Shown: one piece after another, positions 10,906 through 20,115 of the stretch
Position numbering within the stretch: position 1 is the stretch's first letter
Layout: the number at the start of each line of letters is the position of its first letter
Source of the DNA: Pseudomonas sp. MYb118
GTDB lineage: Bacteria; Pseudomonadota; Gammaproteobacteria; Pseudomonadales; Pseudomonadaceae
Reading direction: 5' to 3'
Length of the DNA stretch: 64,000 nt
Assembly (NCBI RefSeq): GCF_040947875.1
Contig: NZ_JBFRXN010000002.1
Location: 2,108,001-2,172,000, forward strand
Made by a program: the position numbers and the translations under genes
Notes under the pieces: generated by a model
Databases searched by the model: none
Told to the model about the DNA's origin: nothing
The model's input: only the letters and a program-made list of their open reading frames with translations

Positions 10906-11299
10906 GTTTGTGCCCTGCGCTATAGATGGCGTGCGGGTCCTTGAGGACCGGGTCGACGGTTTTCCAGTCGCCGTTCTCGAAGACGCGATAGAAGCAGCTC
11001 TGGCGGCCGGTATGGCAGGCGATATCGCCGATCTGCTCGACCATCAGGATGATCACGTCGGCGTCGCAGTCCAGGCGCATCTCGTGCAGGGTCTGCACAT
11101 GGCCGGACTCTTCGCCCTTGCGCCACAGCTTGCCCCGCGAGCGCGACCAGTAGATGGCGCGGTTCTCGGCGGCGGTCAGCTCCAGTGCTTCACGGTTCAT
11201 CCAGGCCATCATCAGGACGCGCCCGGTCTTGTGATCCTGGGCAATGGCCGGTACCAGGCCATCGGCGTCCCACTTGATCTCGTCCAGCCAGTTACTCAT
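10898..11299 (-). CDS. hisI: Phosphoribosyl-AMP cyclohydrolase
   Basis: Third step of histidine biosynthesis, opening the purine ring of PR-AMP. 133 residues from ATG 11299 ([19 protein letters not shown]); an in-frame ATG at 11323 would add eight unlike residues. The catalytic zinc and magnesium ligands are seen in LDCDADVI and [11 protein letters not shown]. The gene lies 89 bases after ubiB and overlaps hisE, between the ubiquinone and tat genes. Confidence 0.96.
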   Translation of the reverse strand: MSNWLDEIKWDADGLVPAIAQDHKTGRVLMMAWMNREALELTAAENRAIYWSRSRGKLWRKGEESGHVQTLHEMRLDCDADVIILMVEQIGDIACHTGRQSCFYRVFENGDWKTVDPVLKDPHAIYSAGHKHE

Positions 11300-11388
11300 C
11301 TTCGACTCCGGTGCAGGCCACACTTCAGGAAAAGAAGCCTACGTGAATTTCAGCGTTGAAACAGTGTGCCAGTGCGCAACCCAACTGG

Positions 11389-12993
11389 CTATCGGCGAAC
11401 GACCAGATACAAGCCGACGGCCATCATGATGCCTGCAGGCCAGTAAGCCAAATCGTTCAACGGCCCGCCCATGGCCAGGATGGCGCCGCCCGCCAGGTGG
11501 GCTGTGCCGAGCAGGCGCAGGAACCAGTCGTCGCGGCGCCGATGCCAGGGTGGTGGCGGGTCGTAGGCGTGGGGCTGGGACATGCGTTCGAGCAGGTCGC
11601 GGGCCATGTTGGCCAGGTGCGGTAGCTGTTCGAACTGGCTCTGCACGTTGCCGAGCAGCGCCTTGGGGCTGACGCGCTCGCGCATCCAGCGTTCGAGGAA
11701 CGGTTGCGCGGTGTTCCACAGATCCAGGTCCGGATACAGCTGACGGCCCAGGCCCTCGATGTTCAACAGAGTTTTCTGCAACAGGACAAGCTGTGGCTGC
11801 ACCTCCATGTTGAAGCGTCGGGCGGTCTGGAACAGACGCATCAGCACCTGGCCGAAGGAAATATCTTTTAACGGTTTTTCGAAGATCGGCTCGCACACGG
11901 TCCGAATCGCCGCTTCGAATTCGTTGAGTTTGGTTTCCGCCGGCACCCAGCCCGAGTCGATGTGCAACTGCGCCACGCGCCGGTAGTCGCGCTTGAAGAA
12001 GGCGAACAGGTTGCGCGCCAGGTAGTCCTGGTCTTCGGGGGTCAGGCTGCCGACGATGCCGCAGTCGATCGCGATGTACTGCGGGCTCCACGGGTTGACG
12101 GTGCTGACGAAGATGTTGCCCGGGTGCATGTCGGCGTGGAAGAAACTGTCGCGGAACACCTGGGTGAAGAAGATTTCCACGCCGCGCTCGGCGAGCATCT
12201 TCATGTCGGTGCGTTGATCGGCAAGGGTCGCAAGGTCGGTGACCTGAATCCCGTAGATGCGCTCCATCACCAGCACTTTCGGCCGGCACCAGTCCCAGTA
12301 GACCTGCGGCACGTACAGCATCGGCGAGCCTTCGAAGTTGCGCTTCAACTGGCTGGCGTTGGCCGCCTCGCGCAGCAGGTCGAGTTCGTCGTAGATGGTT
12401 TTTTCGTAGTCGCTGACCACGTCCACCGGGTGCAGCAGGCGCGCATCGGCCGAGAGCTTTTCCGCCGCACGGGCGAGGATGAACAGCCACGCCAGGTCCT
12501 GGGCGATCACCGGCTTGAGGCCCGGGCGAATCACCTTGACTACCACTTCTTCGCCGGTCTTCAACTGCGCGGCGTGCACCTGCGCCACCGAGGCCGAGGC
12601 CAAGGGTTCGACGTCGAAGCGGCTGAACACTTCACTGATTTTCTTGCCCAGCTGGTCTTCGATCAGCTTGACCGACACCTGGGAATCGAACGGCGGCACG
12701 CGGTCCTGCAGCTTCATCAGCTCGTCGGCGATGTCTTCGGGCAAGAGGTCGCGGCGAGTGGACAGGATCTGCCCGAACTTGATGAAAATCGGCCCGAGGT
12801 CCTGCAAGGCCAGGCGCAGGCGTGCGCCACGGCTGAGGTCCAGCGGTTTGCGTGGCAGCCAGCGCCACGGCAGGACGTAACGCAGCGCCAGCAGGAACCA
12901 CGGCAACGGCAGGTCGAACAACAGGTCATCGAGGCGATAACGAATCACAACGCGCTGGATGCGCAACAGACGGCGGACGGCAAGCAGCTTCAT
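11389..12993 (-). CDS. ubiB: Ubiquinone biosynthesis regulatory protein kinase-like UbiB
   Basis: ABC1/ADCK atypical kinase-like protein that supports the ubiquinone biosynthetic complex. 534 residues; the KFGQ signature ([14 protein letters not shown]), the nucleotide-binding region VVVKVIRPG, the ExD-like [13 protein letters not shown], the catalytic FHADMHPGN and the DCGIVG magnesium site are visible. Two C-terminal membrane helices follow (about 485-530). It overlaps ubiJ by four bases in an ubiE-ubiJ-ubiB operon. Confidence 0.97.
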   Translation of the reverse strand: MKLLAVRRLLRIQRVVIRYRLDDLLFDLPLPWFLLALRYVLPWRWLPRKPLDLSRGARLRLALQDLGPIFIKFGQILSTRRDLLPEDIADELMKLQDRVPPFDSQVSVKLIEDQLGKKISEVFSRFDVEPLASASVAQVHAAQLKTGEEVVVKVIRPGLKPVIAQDLAWLFILARAAEKLSADARLLHPVDVVSDYEKTIYDELDLLREAANASQLKRNFEGSPMLYVPQVYWDWCRPKVLVMERIYGIQVTDLATLADQRTDMKMLAERGVEIFFTQVFRDSFFHADMHPGNIFVSTVNPWSPQYIAIDCGIVGSLTPEDQDYLARNLFAFFKRDYRRVAQLHIDSGWVPAETKLNEFEAAIRTVCEPIFEKPLKDISFGQVLMRLFQTARRFNMEVQPQLVLLQKTLLNIEGLGRQLYPDLDLWNTAQPFLERWMRERVSPKALLGNVQSQFEQLPHLANMARDLLERMSQPHAYDPPPPWHRRRDDWFLRLLGTAHLAGGAILAMGGPLNDLAYWPAGIMMAVGLYLVVRR

Positions 12994-13613
12994 GCGTTAT
13001 CGCTTGGGTCTAGGGATCGGGAAAGGCGCTCGAAACGCGCCTCGAGACGTTCCAGATCGAGCTTGATCTGGTCCAGTTCACTGAAACGGGCTTCGGCTTC
13101 GCGTTGACCGACGAGGGTACGCGATTCTTCAGCCAGGTACTCGCCCAGATTCTGGCCCAGGCTGGTGAAGCCTTGCTGGTACCAGCGGGCACGACTGCGC
13201 AGATGACCACCGACCAGTTGCGTGGCGACCGGGCCCAGCCAGCGCGAGAGTTCATACTCCCAGTCCAGCTCCAGGTCCTGGAGGATCGCCGCCAGCTCCA
13301 GCAGCACGCTGCTGTCGCCGTCGAGTTCGACTTCGGGGCCGTGCAGGACCGCCGTCTTGTCCTTGCTCAGCGCCAGCTTCAACAGGCTGGCGGCCGGTGC
13401 GCGCAAGGTGCAGTCGGCACCGCCTTCCCATTGCGAGGCGAGCATCAGGCCCTCGTCGCTGGGCAGGATGTGCAGATGCAGCGCCGGGCTGCGGCACTCG
13501 ACGGCAATCACCTTGCCCGTCAAATGCGCCAGCCGTGGCAGCGCCGTGCTGTCGAGACGCAGCACCCGGTTCAGGCCGAGTTCAACGCTGGCGAGCAGTC
13601 CGGCGAGCAACAT
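12990..13613 (-). CDS. ubiJ: Ubiquinone biosynthesis accessory factor UbiJ
   Basis: SCP2-type lipid-binding protein that carries hydrophobic intermediates for the soluble Ubi complex. 207 residues: an N-terminal helix ([18 protein letters not shown]), the SCP2 fold in the first 110 residues, and a C-terminal coiled coil ([20 protein letters not shown]). Starts on the last base of ubiE and overlaps ubiB by four bases. Family membership rests on position and the SCP2-like first half. Confidence 0.92.
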   Translation of the reverse strand: MLLAGLLASVELGLNRVLRLDSTALPRLAHLTGKVIAVECRSPALHLHILPSDEGLMLASQWEGGADCTLRAPAASLLKLALSKDKTAVLHGPEVELDGDSSVLLELAAILQDLELDWEYELSRWLGPVATQLVGGHLRSRARWYQQGFTSLGQNLGEYLAEESRTLVGQREAEARFSELDQIKLDLERLEARFERLSRSLDPSDNA

Positions 13614-14383
13614 CAGGGCTTGATGCCACGGTGCAGGGCGACGATGCCTGCGGTCATGTTGTGGTAGGTCACGCGGTCGAAACCGGCCTCGACCATCATC
13701 GACTTCAGGGTTTCCTGGTTCGGGTGCATGCGGATCGACTCGGCCAGGTAGCGGTAGCTTTCCGAGTCGTTGGTGACCAGCTTGCCCACCAGCGGCATGA
13801 ACGCGAACGAGTAGGCGTCGTAGGCCTTGGACATCAGCGCATTGGTCGGCTTGGAGAATTCCAGCACCAGCAGGCGACCGCCGGGCTTGAGTACACGAAG
13901 CATCGAGCGCAGGGCGTCTTCCTTGTGCGTCACGTTGCGCAGGCCGAAGGCGATGGTCACGCAGTCGAAATGGTTGTCCGGGAACGGCAGTTTTTCCGCG
14001 TCGGCCTGGACGAATTCGACGTTGCCGGCCACACCCAGGTCCAGCAGGCGGTCACGACCGACCTTGAGCATGGACTCGTTGATGTCGGCCAGCACCACCT
14101 GGCCGGTCGGGCCTACCAAGTGAGAGAATTTTTTGGTCAGGTCACCGGTGCCACCGGCGATGTCGAGTACGCGGTTACCGCTGCGCACGCCTGACAGTTC
14201 GATTGCGAAACGCTTCCACAGGCGGTGCATGCCGCCCGACAGCAGGTCGTTCATCAGGTCGTACTTGGCGGCTACCGAGTGGAACACCTCGGCGACTTTT
14301 TCCGCCTTTTGGCTTTCCGGAACGTTTTTGAAACCGAAATGGGTGGTGGGTTCGGCATCGCTGCCTTTGCGCTGATCGGTCAT
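13613..14383 (-). CDS. ubiE: Demethylmenaquinone/demethoxyubiquinone C-methyltransferase
   Basis: SAM-dependent C-methylase of ubiquinone synthesis. 256 residues, starting at ATG 14383 ([20 protein letters not shown]). Family blocks: [19 protein letters not shown], the SAM-binding [19 protein letters not shown], and AFGLRNVT. In-frame codons upstream to 14470 pass through the promoter region and are not coding. First gene of the long minus-strand operon running to rsmE. Confidence 0.97.
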   Translation of the reverse strand: MTDQRKGSDAEPTTHFGFKNVPESQKAEKVAEVFHSVAAKYDLMNDLLSGGMHRLWKRFAIELSGVRSGNRVLDIAGGTGDLTKKFSHLVGPTGQVVLADINESMLKVGRDRLLDLGVAGNVEFVQADAEKLPFPDNHFDCVTIAFGLRNVTHKEDALRSMLRVLKPGGRLLVLEFSKPTNALMSKAYDAYSFAFMPLVGKLVTNDSESYRYLAESIRMHPNQETLKSMMVEAGFDRVTYHNMTAGIVALHRGIKP

Positions 14384-14411
14384 ATCGCTGTCACCAGAAG
14401 AGAATGCGGGC

Positions 14412-14440
14412 ATTCTAATCCCGGTGGCCGGCTTTGTCTT
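14412..14440 (-). promoter_or_regulatory. Candidate sigma-70 promoter of the ubiE operon, with palindrome
   Basis: On the minus strand AAGACA, 17-base spacer, TAGAAT. The expected transcript start falls within the perfect inverted repeat AGAATGC-GG-GCATTCT at 14401-14416, leaving a leader of about 20 bases before ubiE. The palindrome could be an operator; no regulator is implied by the sequence. Confidence 0.45.
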
Positions 14441-14537
14441 GGCAAGGCTGCAGGTAAGATAGGCGATCACTGGGACCTTTTGCCGCAGCGGCGGTCAAAA
14501 TAATCCAGCAACGTACCCATAAATCAGGAGTCATTCG

Positions 14538-14813
14538 ATGGCCCGTATTAGTGTTGAGCGTGCCCATGGCCTGGGTAAGGAAGCCGCCCGCGAGAAGGCT
14601 GACAAGTTGGCGCAGAAGCTGTCCGATCAATATGGCCTGGAGCCGCAGTGGTCCGGCGACACCCTCAATCTCAAGCGCTCCGGCGTGAAGGGCGCGGTCC
14701 ATGTGGCCGACGATTCGATCCGCGTCGAAGTGGAGCTGGGCCTGATGATGTCGGCCATGAGCGGCATGATCAAGGCGGAAATCGAGAAGGCGCTGGATAA
14801 GGCGTTGGTCTGA
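14538..14813 (+). CDS. Polyhydroxyalkanoic acid system family protein
   Basis: Small 91-residue protein found beside mcl-PHA genes in pseudomonads (the family known as PHA granule/system protein). It begins MARISVERAHGLGKEAAREK, suggesting a DNA-binding or granule-associated alpha/beta domain, and ends with helix AEIEKALDKAL. It is the first plus-strand gene after ubiE and is followed by a REP doublet and phaI. Its exact role is not established; the assignment rests on sequence recall and position. Confidence 0.8.
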   Translation: MARISVERAHGLGKEAAREKADKLAQKLSDQYGLEPQWSGDTLNLKRSGVKGAVHVADDSIRVEVELGLMMSAMSGMIKAEIEKALDKALV

Positions 14814-14840
14814 TCCGCTCGTGAATTGAAATGAATCCAA

Positions 14841-14929
14841 TGTGGGAGCGGGCTTGCTCGCGAAAGCGGTGTGTCAGTCGAAATATCTGTTAATGACACA
14901 CCGCCTTCGCGAGCAAGCCCGCTCCCACA
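14841..14929 (+). repeat. REP doublet (REPIN)
   Basis: Inverted REP units at 14841-14864 and 14906-14929. The inverted repeat continues past the REP cores with AAGCGGTGTGTCA and TGACACACCGCCTT, so the whole element folds into one long hairpin with a 16-base loop. It separates the small PHA-system gene from phaI. Confidence 0.94.
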
Positions 14930-15071
14930 GGATCACCATCATTCCCTACATCCCCGTCCATTGTTTTATGTCAGTTGTTAGGGTGCCGTTTCTAATTATT
15001 CTCCTTACGTTGTGCATGAGCCCGACACTTTCCCGGGCAGTTCCTCAAACCTTCTGCGCGTGAGGTGCACC

Positions 15072-15494
15072 ATGGCCAAAGTAATTTTGAAGAAAAAAAT
15101 CGACGCTTCGACAACCGCCCTGAGCGACGTCAAATCCTATGCCCGCAAGATCTGGCTGGCAGGCCTGGGCGCCTACACCAAGGTCGGTCAGGAGGGCAGC
15201 GAATACTTCCAGGAGTTGATCAAGGCCGGTCAAGCTGTTGAAAGCAAAGGTAAAAAGTTAGTTGCTGAAAAACTTGAAGCGGCTAATACCGAGATTGATG
15301 AAGCCAAGAGTGAAGTCAGCACTTTCAAAGGCAAGGTCGAAGTTCAACTCGATAAAGTCGAGAAGGCTTTCGACTCGCGTGTCGCAAGTGCCTTGAATCG
15401 TATCGGCATTCCGTCTAAACATGACGTTGAGGCACTCTCTGTCAAGCTCGATGAGCTGACGGCTTTGCTCGAACGCGTCGCGCGTAAATCTTAA
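15072..15494 (+). CDS. phaI: Polyhydroxyalkanoate granule-associated phasin PhaI
   Basis: Phasin that coats PHA granules. 140 residues from ATG 15072 (MAKVILKKKIDASTTALSDV). The block YARKIWLAGLGAYTKVGQEG is repeated almost exactly in the PhaF N-terminal domain encoded downstream, as known for this pair. A long helical coiled-coil middle (VESKGKKLVAEKLEAAN) follows. The in-frame start at 15012 is upstream of the likely leader and is not used. phaI is 10 bases before phaF, so they form an operon. Confidence 0.95.
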   Translation: MAKVILKKKIDASTTALSDVKSYARKIWLAGLGAYTKVGQEGSEYFQELIKAGQAVESKGKKLVAEKLEAANTEIDEAKSEVSTFKGKVEVQLDKVEKAFDSRVASALNRIGIPSKHDVEALSVKLDELTALLERVARKS

Positions 15495-15504
15495 GGAGAA
15501 CGGG

Positions 15505-16473
15505 ATGGCTGGTAAAAAGAACACCGATAAAGAAGGCAGCTCGTGGATCGGGAAAGTCGAAGACTACTCCCGCAAGATCTGGCTGGCTGGTTTAGGCGTG
15601 TACTCGAAGATCGACACTGACGGCAGCAAACTCTTCGATGCATTGGTCAAAGACGGCGAGAAAGCCGAGAAGCTCACCAAGAGCGCTGTCGGCAAAGGTG
15701 TCGATGCCGCCAAGGACTCCGCGTCCTCGGCAAAATCTCGCATTTCCGGTGTGAAAGACCGTGCGCTGGGCAAGTGGGATGAGCTCGAAGGTGCTTTCGA
15801 CAAGCGCCTCAACAGCGCCATTTCGCGCCTGGGCGTGCCTAGCCGCAATGAGGTGAAGGCGCTGCACAGCAAGGTCGACACCCTGACCAAGCAGATCGAA
15901 AAACTCACCGGCGCCAAGGTGGCCCCTGTTGCGGCGAAAACCGCAGCGGCCAAGCCTGCGGCTAAACCGGCTGCCAAGCCACTGGTGAAAGCGGCTGCCA
16001 AACCTGCTGCCAAGCCTGCTGCGAAAACTGCCGCCGCCAAGCCAGCAGCAAAAACCGCTGCGGCCAAACCGGCAGCAGCCAAGCCAGCTGCCAAACCGGT
16101 AGCCGCCAAGGCCGCCGCCAAACCTGCGGCAAAACCTGCCGCCAAGCCGGCCGCTAAACCGGCTGCCAAGACTGCAGCGGCCAAACCTGCTGCCGCCAAG
16201 CCCGCCGCGAAACCTGCCGCAGCCAAACCTGCTGCCAAGCCAGCGGCTGCGAAGCCGGCGGCCAAGCCAGCGGCAAAACCAGCTGCGGCGAAAAAACCAG
16301 CAGTGAAAAAACCGGCGGCGCCGAAAGCCGCTGCGCCAAAACCAGCAGTGGCTGCCGCCAAACCGGCAACTCCGGCGCCAGTGGCCAGCACCACCAACTC
16401 CGCTGCCGCCCCAACGCCTGCTGTCACCCCGACTGCCGCGTCAGCTCCATCGACGCCAACCAGTCAGTCCTGA
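15505..16473 (+). CDS. phaF: PHA granule-associated protein PhaF, phasin with histone-like tail
   Basis: Bifunctional protein: the first ~135 residues form a phasin domain (YSRKIWLAGLGVYSKIDTDG) that binds the granule, and the rest is a histone-H1-like tail of repeated AAKP units (about 16 kb to 16.3 kb) that binds nucleoid DNA and helps to share granules between daughter cells, as described for P. putida PhaF. 322 residues; the tail ends in an Ala/Pro/Thr/Ser-rich segment. RBS AAGGAGAA is 10 bases upstream. The repeat is a likely source of length variation between strains. Confidence 0.96.
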   Translation: MAGKKNTDKEGSSWIGKVEDYSRKIWLAGLGVYSKIDTDGSKLFDALVKDGEKAEKLTKSAVGKGVDAAKDSASSAKSRISGVKDRALGKWDELEGAFDKRLNSAISRLGVPSRNEVKALHSKVDTLTKQIEKLTGAKVAPVAAKTAAAKPAAKPAAKPLVKAAAKPAAKPAAKTAAAKPAAKTAAAKPAAAKPAAKPVAAKAAAKPAAKPAAKPAAKPAAKTAAAKPAAAKPAAKPAAAKPAAKPAAAKPAAKPAAKPAAAKKPAVKKPAAPKAAAPKPAVAAAKPATPAPVASTTNSAAAPTPAVTPTAASAPSTPTSQS

Positions 16474-16488
16474 TCCCAGGGCTCATGA

Positions 16489-16522
16489 AAACGCCCGGCC
16501 TGCCAAGGTCGGGCGTTTTTGT
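16489..16522 (+). terminator. Intrinsic terminator of phaIF
   Basis: AAACGCCCGGCCT / AGGTCGGGCGTTTTT with one G-T wobble, followed by T-rich TTTGTTTG; lies 15 bases after the phaF stop. Confidence 0.88.
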
Positions 16523-16554
16523 TTGTGCAGGGGTCTCGCGTACCTTGAATCCCC

Positions 16555-16643
16555 CCCTGTGGGAGCGAGCCTGCTCGCGATGGTGTATCAGTCGACACCG
16601 ATGCGTCTGATACACCATCGCGAGCAGGCTCGCTCCCACAGGG
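16555..16643 (+). repeat. REPIN with perfect 37-bp arms
   Basis: REP units of the TGTGGGAGCGAGCCTGC type face each other; the identical arms run 16555-16591 and 16607-16643 and enclose 15 bases. It lies between the convergent ends of phaF and phaD. Being fully symmetric, it may be a recent copy. Confidence 0.95.
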
Positions 16644-16652
16644 TTTTTCTCG

Positions 16653-17273
16653 TTATTCATGCTCCTCCAGATACTGCAACGCCATCTGCTCGGTCGCGGC
16701 CTTGACCGGCGGCAGCAGGTGCGGGGCCACCAGCATCATGATCTGGTAGACCACCAGCCTGACTTCTCCCTCACGATCAATGATGCGCTGGTAGTCCAGC
16801 GAGAACAGCAGCGTCATGGTGATCTGCTCCACCAACTGCCCCAATGCCTGGGTGTCGCTGACCAGTTGCCCCTGCGCCTTCAACCGCGCCAGCAGCGACG
16901 CCAGGGTACGCTTGAGGGCGTTGAGCAGGTTGCGGATGCCCTTGGCCAGTTTCGGCAGGCGCCCGGCCAGGTTCGACAGGTCCTGAAACAAAAACCGGTA
17001 GTGCGACAGGCGCTCGACGATCAGGTGCAGGAACAGCCAGTAGTCTTCCGGTGCCAGCTCGACATCGGCGGGCGGGTCGAGCAACGGTGCGAGTTCGGCC
17101 TGGAAGCGCTCGAACAGCCCCAGGATCAGCGGTTCCTTGCCGTGGAAGTGGTAGTAGAGGTTGCCGGGGCTGATGCCCATTTCGTTGGCAACTTCCATGG
17201 TGGAGACGTTCGGTTCGCCCTTCTGGTTGAACAGTTGCAGGGCACATTCGAGGATCCGGTCGCGGGTTTTCAT
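16653..17273 (-). CDS. phaD: TetR-family transcriptional regulator PhaD
   Basis: Regulator of the pha cluster; in P. putida it is reported to activate the phaC1 and phaI promoters. 206 residues with the N-terminal TetR helix-turn-helix (ECALQLFNQKGEPNVSTMEV, then GISPGNLYYHFHGKEPLI) and a helical ligand domain. Last gene of phaC1ZC2D, 58 bases after phaC2; the facing phaIF operon ends just beyond. Confidence 0.95.
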   Translation of the reverse strand: MKTRDRILECALQLFNQKGEPNVSTMEVANEMGISPGNLYYHFHGKEPLILGLFERFQAELAPLLDPPADVELAPEDYWLFLHLIVERLSHYRFLFQDLSNLAGRLPKLAKGIRNLLNALKRTLASLLARLKAQGQLVSDTQALGQLVEQITMTLLFSLDYQRIIDREGEVRLVVYQIMMLVAPHLLPPVKAATEQMALQYLEEHE

Positions 17274-17331
17274 CCAGTCTTCTTAATGTCAGGTCGTGCC
17301 ACGGCCAATCCCGGCCGTGGAGTGTTGAACA

Positions 17332-19014
17332 TCAGCGCACACGCACGTAGGTGCCGGGTGCCGCCTCCATCGGTGGATAGTTCGGGTTGCCGAGGGCCAT
17401 GTGGGTTTCCTTTTGTGTACCGGAACGTTCCTGGATCCAGGTCAGCCATTGTGGCCACCAGCTGCCGTCGACCTGCTTGGCGTCGTAATACCAGGCACGC
17501 GGGTCGCTGCTCAGCTTGCTGCTTTCGATGTAGTTGGCCTTGGGGTTCGACGGCGGGTTGAGGATGCTTTGCACGTGGCCGCTGTTGGCCAGCACGAAGC
17601 GGCGCTCGCCGCCCAGCAATAACGTCGAGCGATACACCGCGTCCCAGGGTGTGATGTGGTCGTTGATGCCGGCCACGCTGAAGCTGTCGACGGTGACCTT
17701 CTGCAGGTCGATCGGTGTGCCGCACACTTCAAGGCCACCCGGATGGCCCAGCGGGTTGTGCTTGAAGAAGTCCAGCAAGTCGCCGTGCAGGGCTGCCGGC
17801 AAGCGCGTGGTGTCGTTGTTCCAGTAGAGGATGTCGAACGCCGGTGGCTCCTTGCCCAGCAGGTAGTTGTTGACGAAGTAGCTCCAGATCAAGTCGTTGG
17901 GGCGCATCCAGGCGAACACCTTGGCCATGTCGCGGCCGTCCAGCACGCCCTTCTGATAGGAACGCCGCTTCGACGCTTCCAGGGTCTGCTCGTCGGCGAA
18001 CAGGGTGGCGGGGCTGTCCATCTGGCTGTCGAGCAGGCTCACCAGGTAAGTGGCGCTCGCGACCCGGCGCATCTGCCGCTTGGCTTGCAGGTGACCTTGC
18101 AGCGCGGCGATGGTCAGTCCGCCAGCGCAGGCGCCCATCAGGTTCACCTCGCGGGCGCCGGTGATCGCCCGGCACACGTTCATCGCTTCTTCCACGGCCT
18201 CGACATAGCTCGACAGGCCCCATTCGCGATGACGCACATCCGGGTTGCGCCAACTGATCATGAAGGTCTGCAAGCCGTTTTTCAGGGCGTACTGGACGAA
18301 GCTGTTGGCCGGGCTCAGGTCGAAAATGTAGTACTTGTTGATCTGCGGCGGCACCACCAGCAGTGGCCTGGAATACTGCTTCTCGCTCATCGGCTTGTAC
18401 TGGATCAGCTCCAGCAACTCGTTGCGAAACACCACGGCGCCCGCGGTGGTGGCCACGGTTTTACCGACCTCGAAAGCCTGTTTGGTCACCTGCCTGGGCA
18501 GGGCGTCGTTGTGCAGCAGATCATCGACCAGATGGCTGATGCCACGCACCAGGCTGTTGCCGCCGGAGTTGAAGATTTCCTTGACCGCCAGCGGGTTGAG
18601 CAAGGTGTTGGAGGGCGACGCGGCATCGCTGAGCAGCGAGAACACGAAGTGGGCGCGGACGCGATCGTCCGGGGTCATCTCGCTTTCGTCGATCCAGCTG
18701 GTGACCTGTTTCTGCCAGCTCAGGTACGCCTGCAGGCTGCGTCGATAAAACGGATTGAGGCTCCAGGCCGGGTCGCTGAAGCGACTGTCCCGCGGATTGG
18801 TCGGGTGCAGGGTTTCGCCCAGCAGTACCCGGCCCAGTTGCCCGCCCAGCTTCAGGGCATGCTTGGCACTGTGCAACGGATTGCGCAAGCCGTGGGCGGC
18901 CACACTGCGCAGGGTTGAAACCAGATCCCGGCCACGCAGGCCGGTGATGGCACTCTGTGCGTTGATGAACGCGGCGGGAGTCGGCAAAACCTCCCTTGCT
19001 GGCTTGTCGCGCAT
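17332..19014 (-). CDS. phaC2: Class II poly(3-hydroxyalkanoate) synthase 2
   Basis: Polymerises medium-chain 3-hydroxyacyl-CoA into PHA at the granule surface. 560 residues, alpha/beta hydrolase fold. Nucleophile elbow MGACAGG with catalytic Cys, later the Asp in AGINDHITPWD and the His in ANSGHVQSILNPP. Length and motifs match class II enzymes. It lies downstream of phaZ and is highly similar in layout to phaC1 at 20116-21795. Confidence 0.97.
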   Translation of the reverse strand: MRDKPAREVLPTPAAFINAQSAITGLRGRDLVSTLRSVAAHGLRNPLHSAKHALKLGGQLGRVLLGETLHPTNPRDSRFSDPAWSLNPFYRRSLQAYLSWQKQVTSWIDESEMTPDDRVRAHFVFSLLSDAASPSNTLLNPLAVKEIFNSGGNSLVRGISHLVDDLLHNDALPRQVTKQAFEVGKTVATTAGAVVFRNELLELIQYKPMSEKQYSRPLLVVPPQINKYYIFDLSPANSFVQYALKNGLQTFMISWRNPDVRHREWGLSSYVEAVEEAMNVCRAITGAREVNLMGACAGGLTIAALQGHLQAKRQMRRVASATYLVSLLDSQMDSPATLFADEQTLEASKRRSYQKGVLDGRDMAKVFAWMRPNDLIWSYFVNNYLLGKEPPAFDILYWNNDTTRLPAALHGDLLDFFKHNPLGHPGGLEVCGTPIDLQKVTVDSFSVAGINDHITPWDAVYRSTLLLGGERRFVLANSGHVQSILNPPSNPKANYIESSKLSSDPRAWYYDAKQVDGSWWPQWLTWIQERSGTQKETHMALGNPNYPPMEAAPGTYVRVR

Positions 19015-19125
19015 GACTCAACACTCCTTCGTCTTCAGCCCAAAACAAACACCGAACCAGAACACCATAGACGCTGTAACGGGTTGTTGCGCGGTGTGGC
19101 CTCCTGCCAACCGATCCGGGGATGA

Positions 19126-19980
19126 CTAACTGCCCAGTGGCGCCGGATGGGGGTGCATCACGGCGCGTTGCCGTTCTTCCTGGAGGAATTTCATGATGAT
19201 CGGCGCCACGGCTTCGGCGCGGGTAATCAGGAACAGATGGCCGTCGTCGATGATGTGCAACTGGGTATTGGGAATGCGCCAGGCCAGCATGCGCATGTTG
19301 ATCAGCGGGATCAGCGGGTCGTCGTCGCCGGCCAGCACCAGGGTCGGCTGATGGATCTTGTGCAGCCAGTGGATGCTGGTCCAGCCGAGGCCGGCGAACA
19401 GTTGCCAGTAGTAACCGAGCTTGCCCGCCGAACGCACTTTTGCCGCATGGCTGGCGGCGAGCGTCGGGTCGCGACGGAACGAGCCGCCGTAGATCATCGG
19501 CGCAATCCGGATCACGTGGGACGGCTGGATGTAGCGCCGTGGACTGGCCATCATCCACAACACTTTCGGTTTGCCCGGCACCATCACCGCACCGGCCGCC
19601 GTGGCGGCCAGCACCAGTTTCTTGCAGCGTTCCGGGTAGTCGTGGGCGAACTGCTGGGCGAGGGCGCCACCCCAAGACACTCCAATCACGTTGACCTGGC
19701 CGTAGTCGAGGTAGTCGAGCATCCGCGCCGTCAGCTTGGCCAGTCCCGGAAAACGGTACGGCTTGTTCGGCGTCGATGAGCCGCCGACGCCCGGGACGTC
19801 GAAGGCGATCACTTCGAGGTCCGGGTCCAGCGCCGCGACGAACGGAAACACCAGCTCGAGGTTGGCACCGATGCCGTTGAAAATCAGCAAGGGCGTCATG
19901 TGAGACTTGCCGGGGCGCACTGCCGTCCGGAGGGTCTGGCCATCCAGGTCGACGGTACGAAAAATGTACGGTTGCGGCAT
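19126..19980 (-). CDS. phaZ: Intracellular poly(3-hydroxyalkanoate) depolymerase
   Basis: Serine hydrolase that releases hydroxyalkanoates from the granule. 284 residues from ATG 19980 (MPQPYIFRTVDLDGQTLRTA). Catalytic Ser in GVSWGGALAQQF, catalytic His in IIDDGHLFLIT, Asp in the AGDDDPLIPL block. Upstream in-frame codons to 20055 cross the REP element and are rejected. It lies between the two synthase genes, a usual order in pseudomonads; a REP doublet separates it from phaC1. Confidence 0.97.
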   Translation of the reverse strand: MPQPYIFRTVDLDGQTLRTAVRPGKSHMTPLLIFNGIGANLELVFPFVAALDPDLEVIAFDVPGVGGSSTPNKPYRFPGLAKLTARMLDYLDYGQVNVIGVSWGGALAQQFAHDYPERCKKLVLAATAAGAVMVPGKPKVLWMMASPRRYIQPSHVIRIAPMIYGGSFRRDPTLAASHAAKVRSAGKLGYYWQLFAGLGWTSIHWLHKIHQPTLVLAGDDDPLIPLINMRMLAWRIPNTQLHIIDDGHLFLITRAEAVAPIIMKFLQEERQRAVMHPHPAPLGS

Positions 19981-20009
19981 GCTCAGGCCCTGTGTACGAC
20001 CGCATCCCC

Positions 20010-20099
20010 TGTAGGAGCGAGCTTGCTCGCGATGGCGCCGTGTCAGCCGACACATTCATCGAAGCTGGCGCCGTCATCACGGGCAAGCCCGTTCCCACA
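20010..20099 (-). repeat. REP doublet inside the phaC1-phaZ intergenic space
   Basis: Inverted REP units at 20010-20033 and 20076-20099; the second is degenerate (ATCACGGGCAAGC...GTTCCCACA). Between them GATGGCGCC...GGCGCCGTCATC extends the stem. It lies within the phaC1ZC2D transcript. Confidence 0.9.
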
Positions 20100-20115
20100 G
20101 GGGAGTGGGGTGTCC

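Noticed and set aside
15564..16427. Ala-rich ORF antisense to phaF and the repeated DNA of its tail as a tandem array
   Set aside because: The repeats are codon-level AAKP repeats of the PhaF histone-like tail; the antisense frame is a mirror of them.
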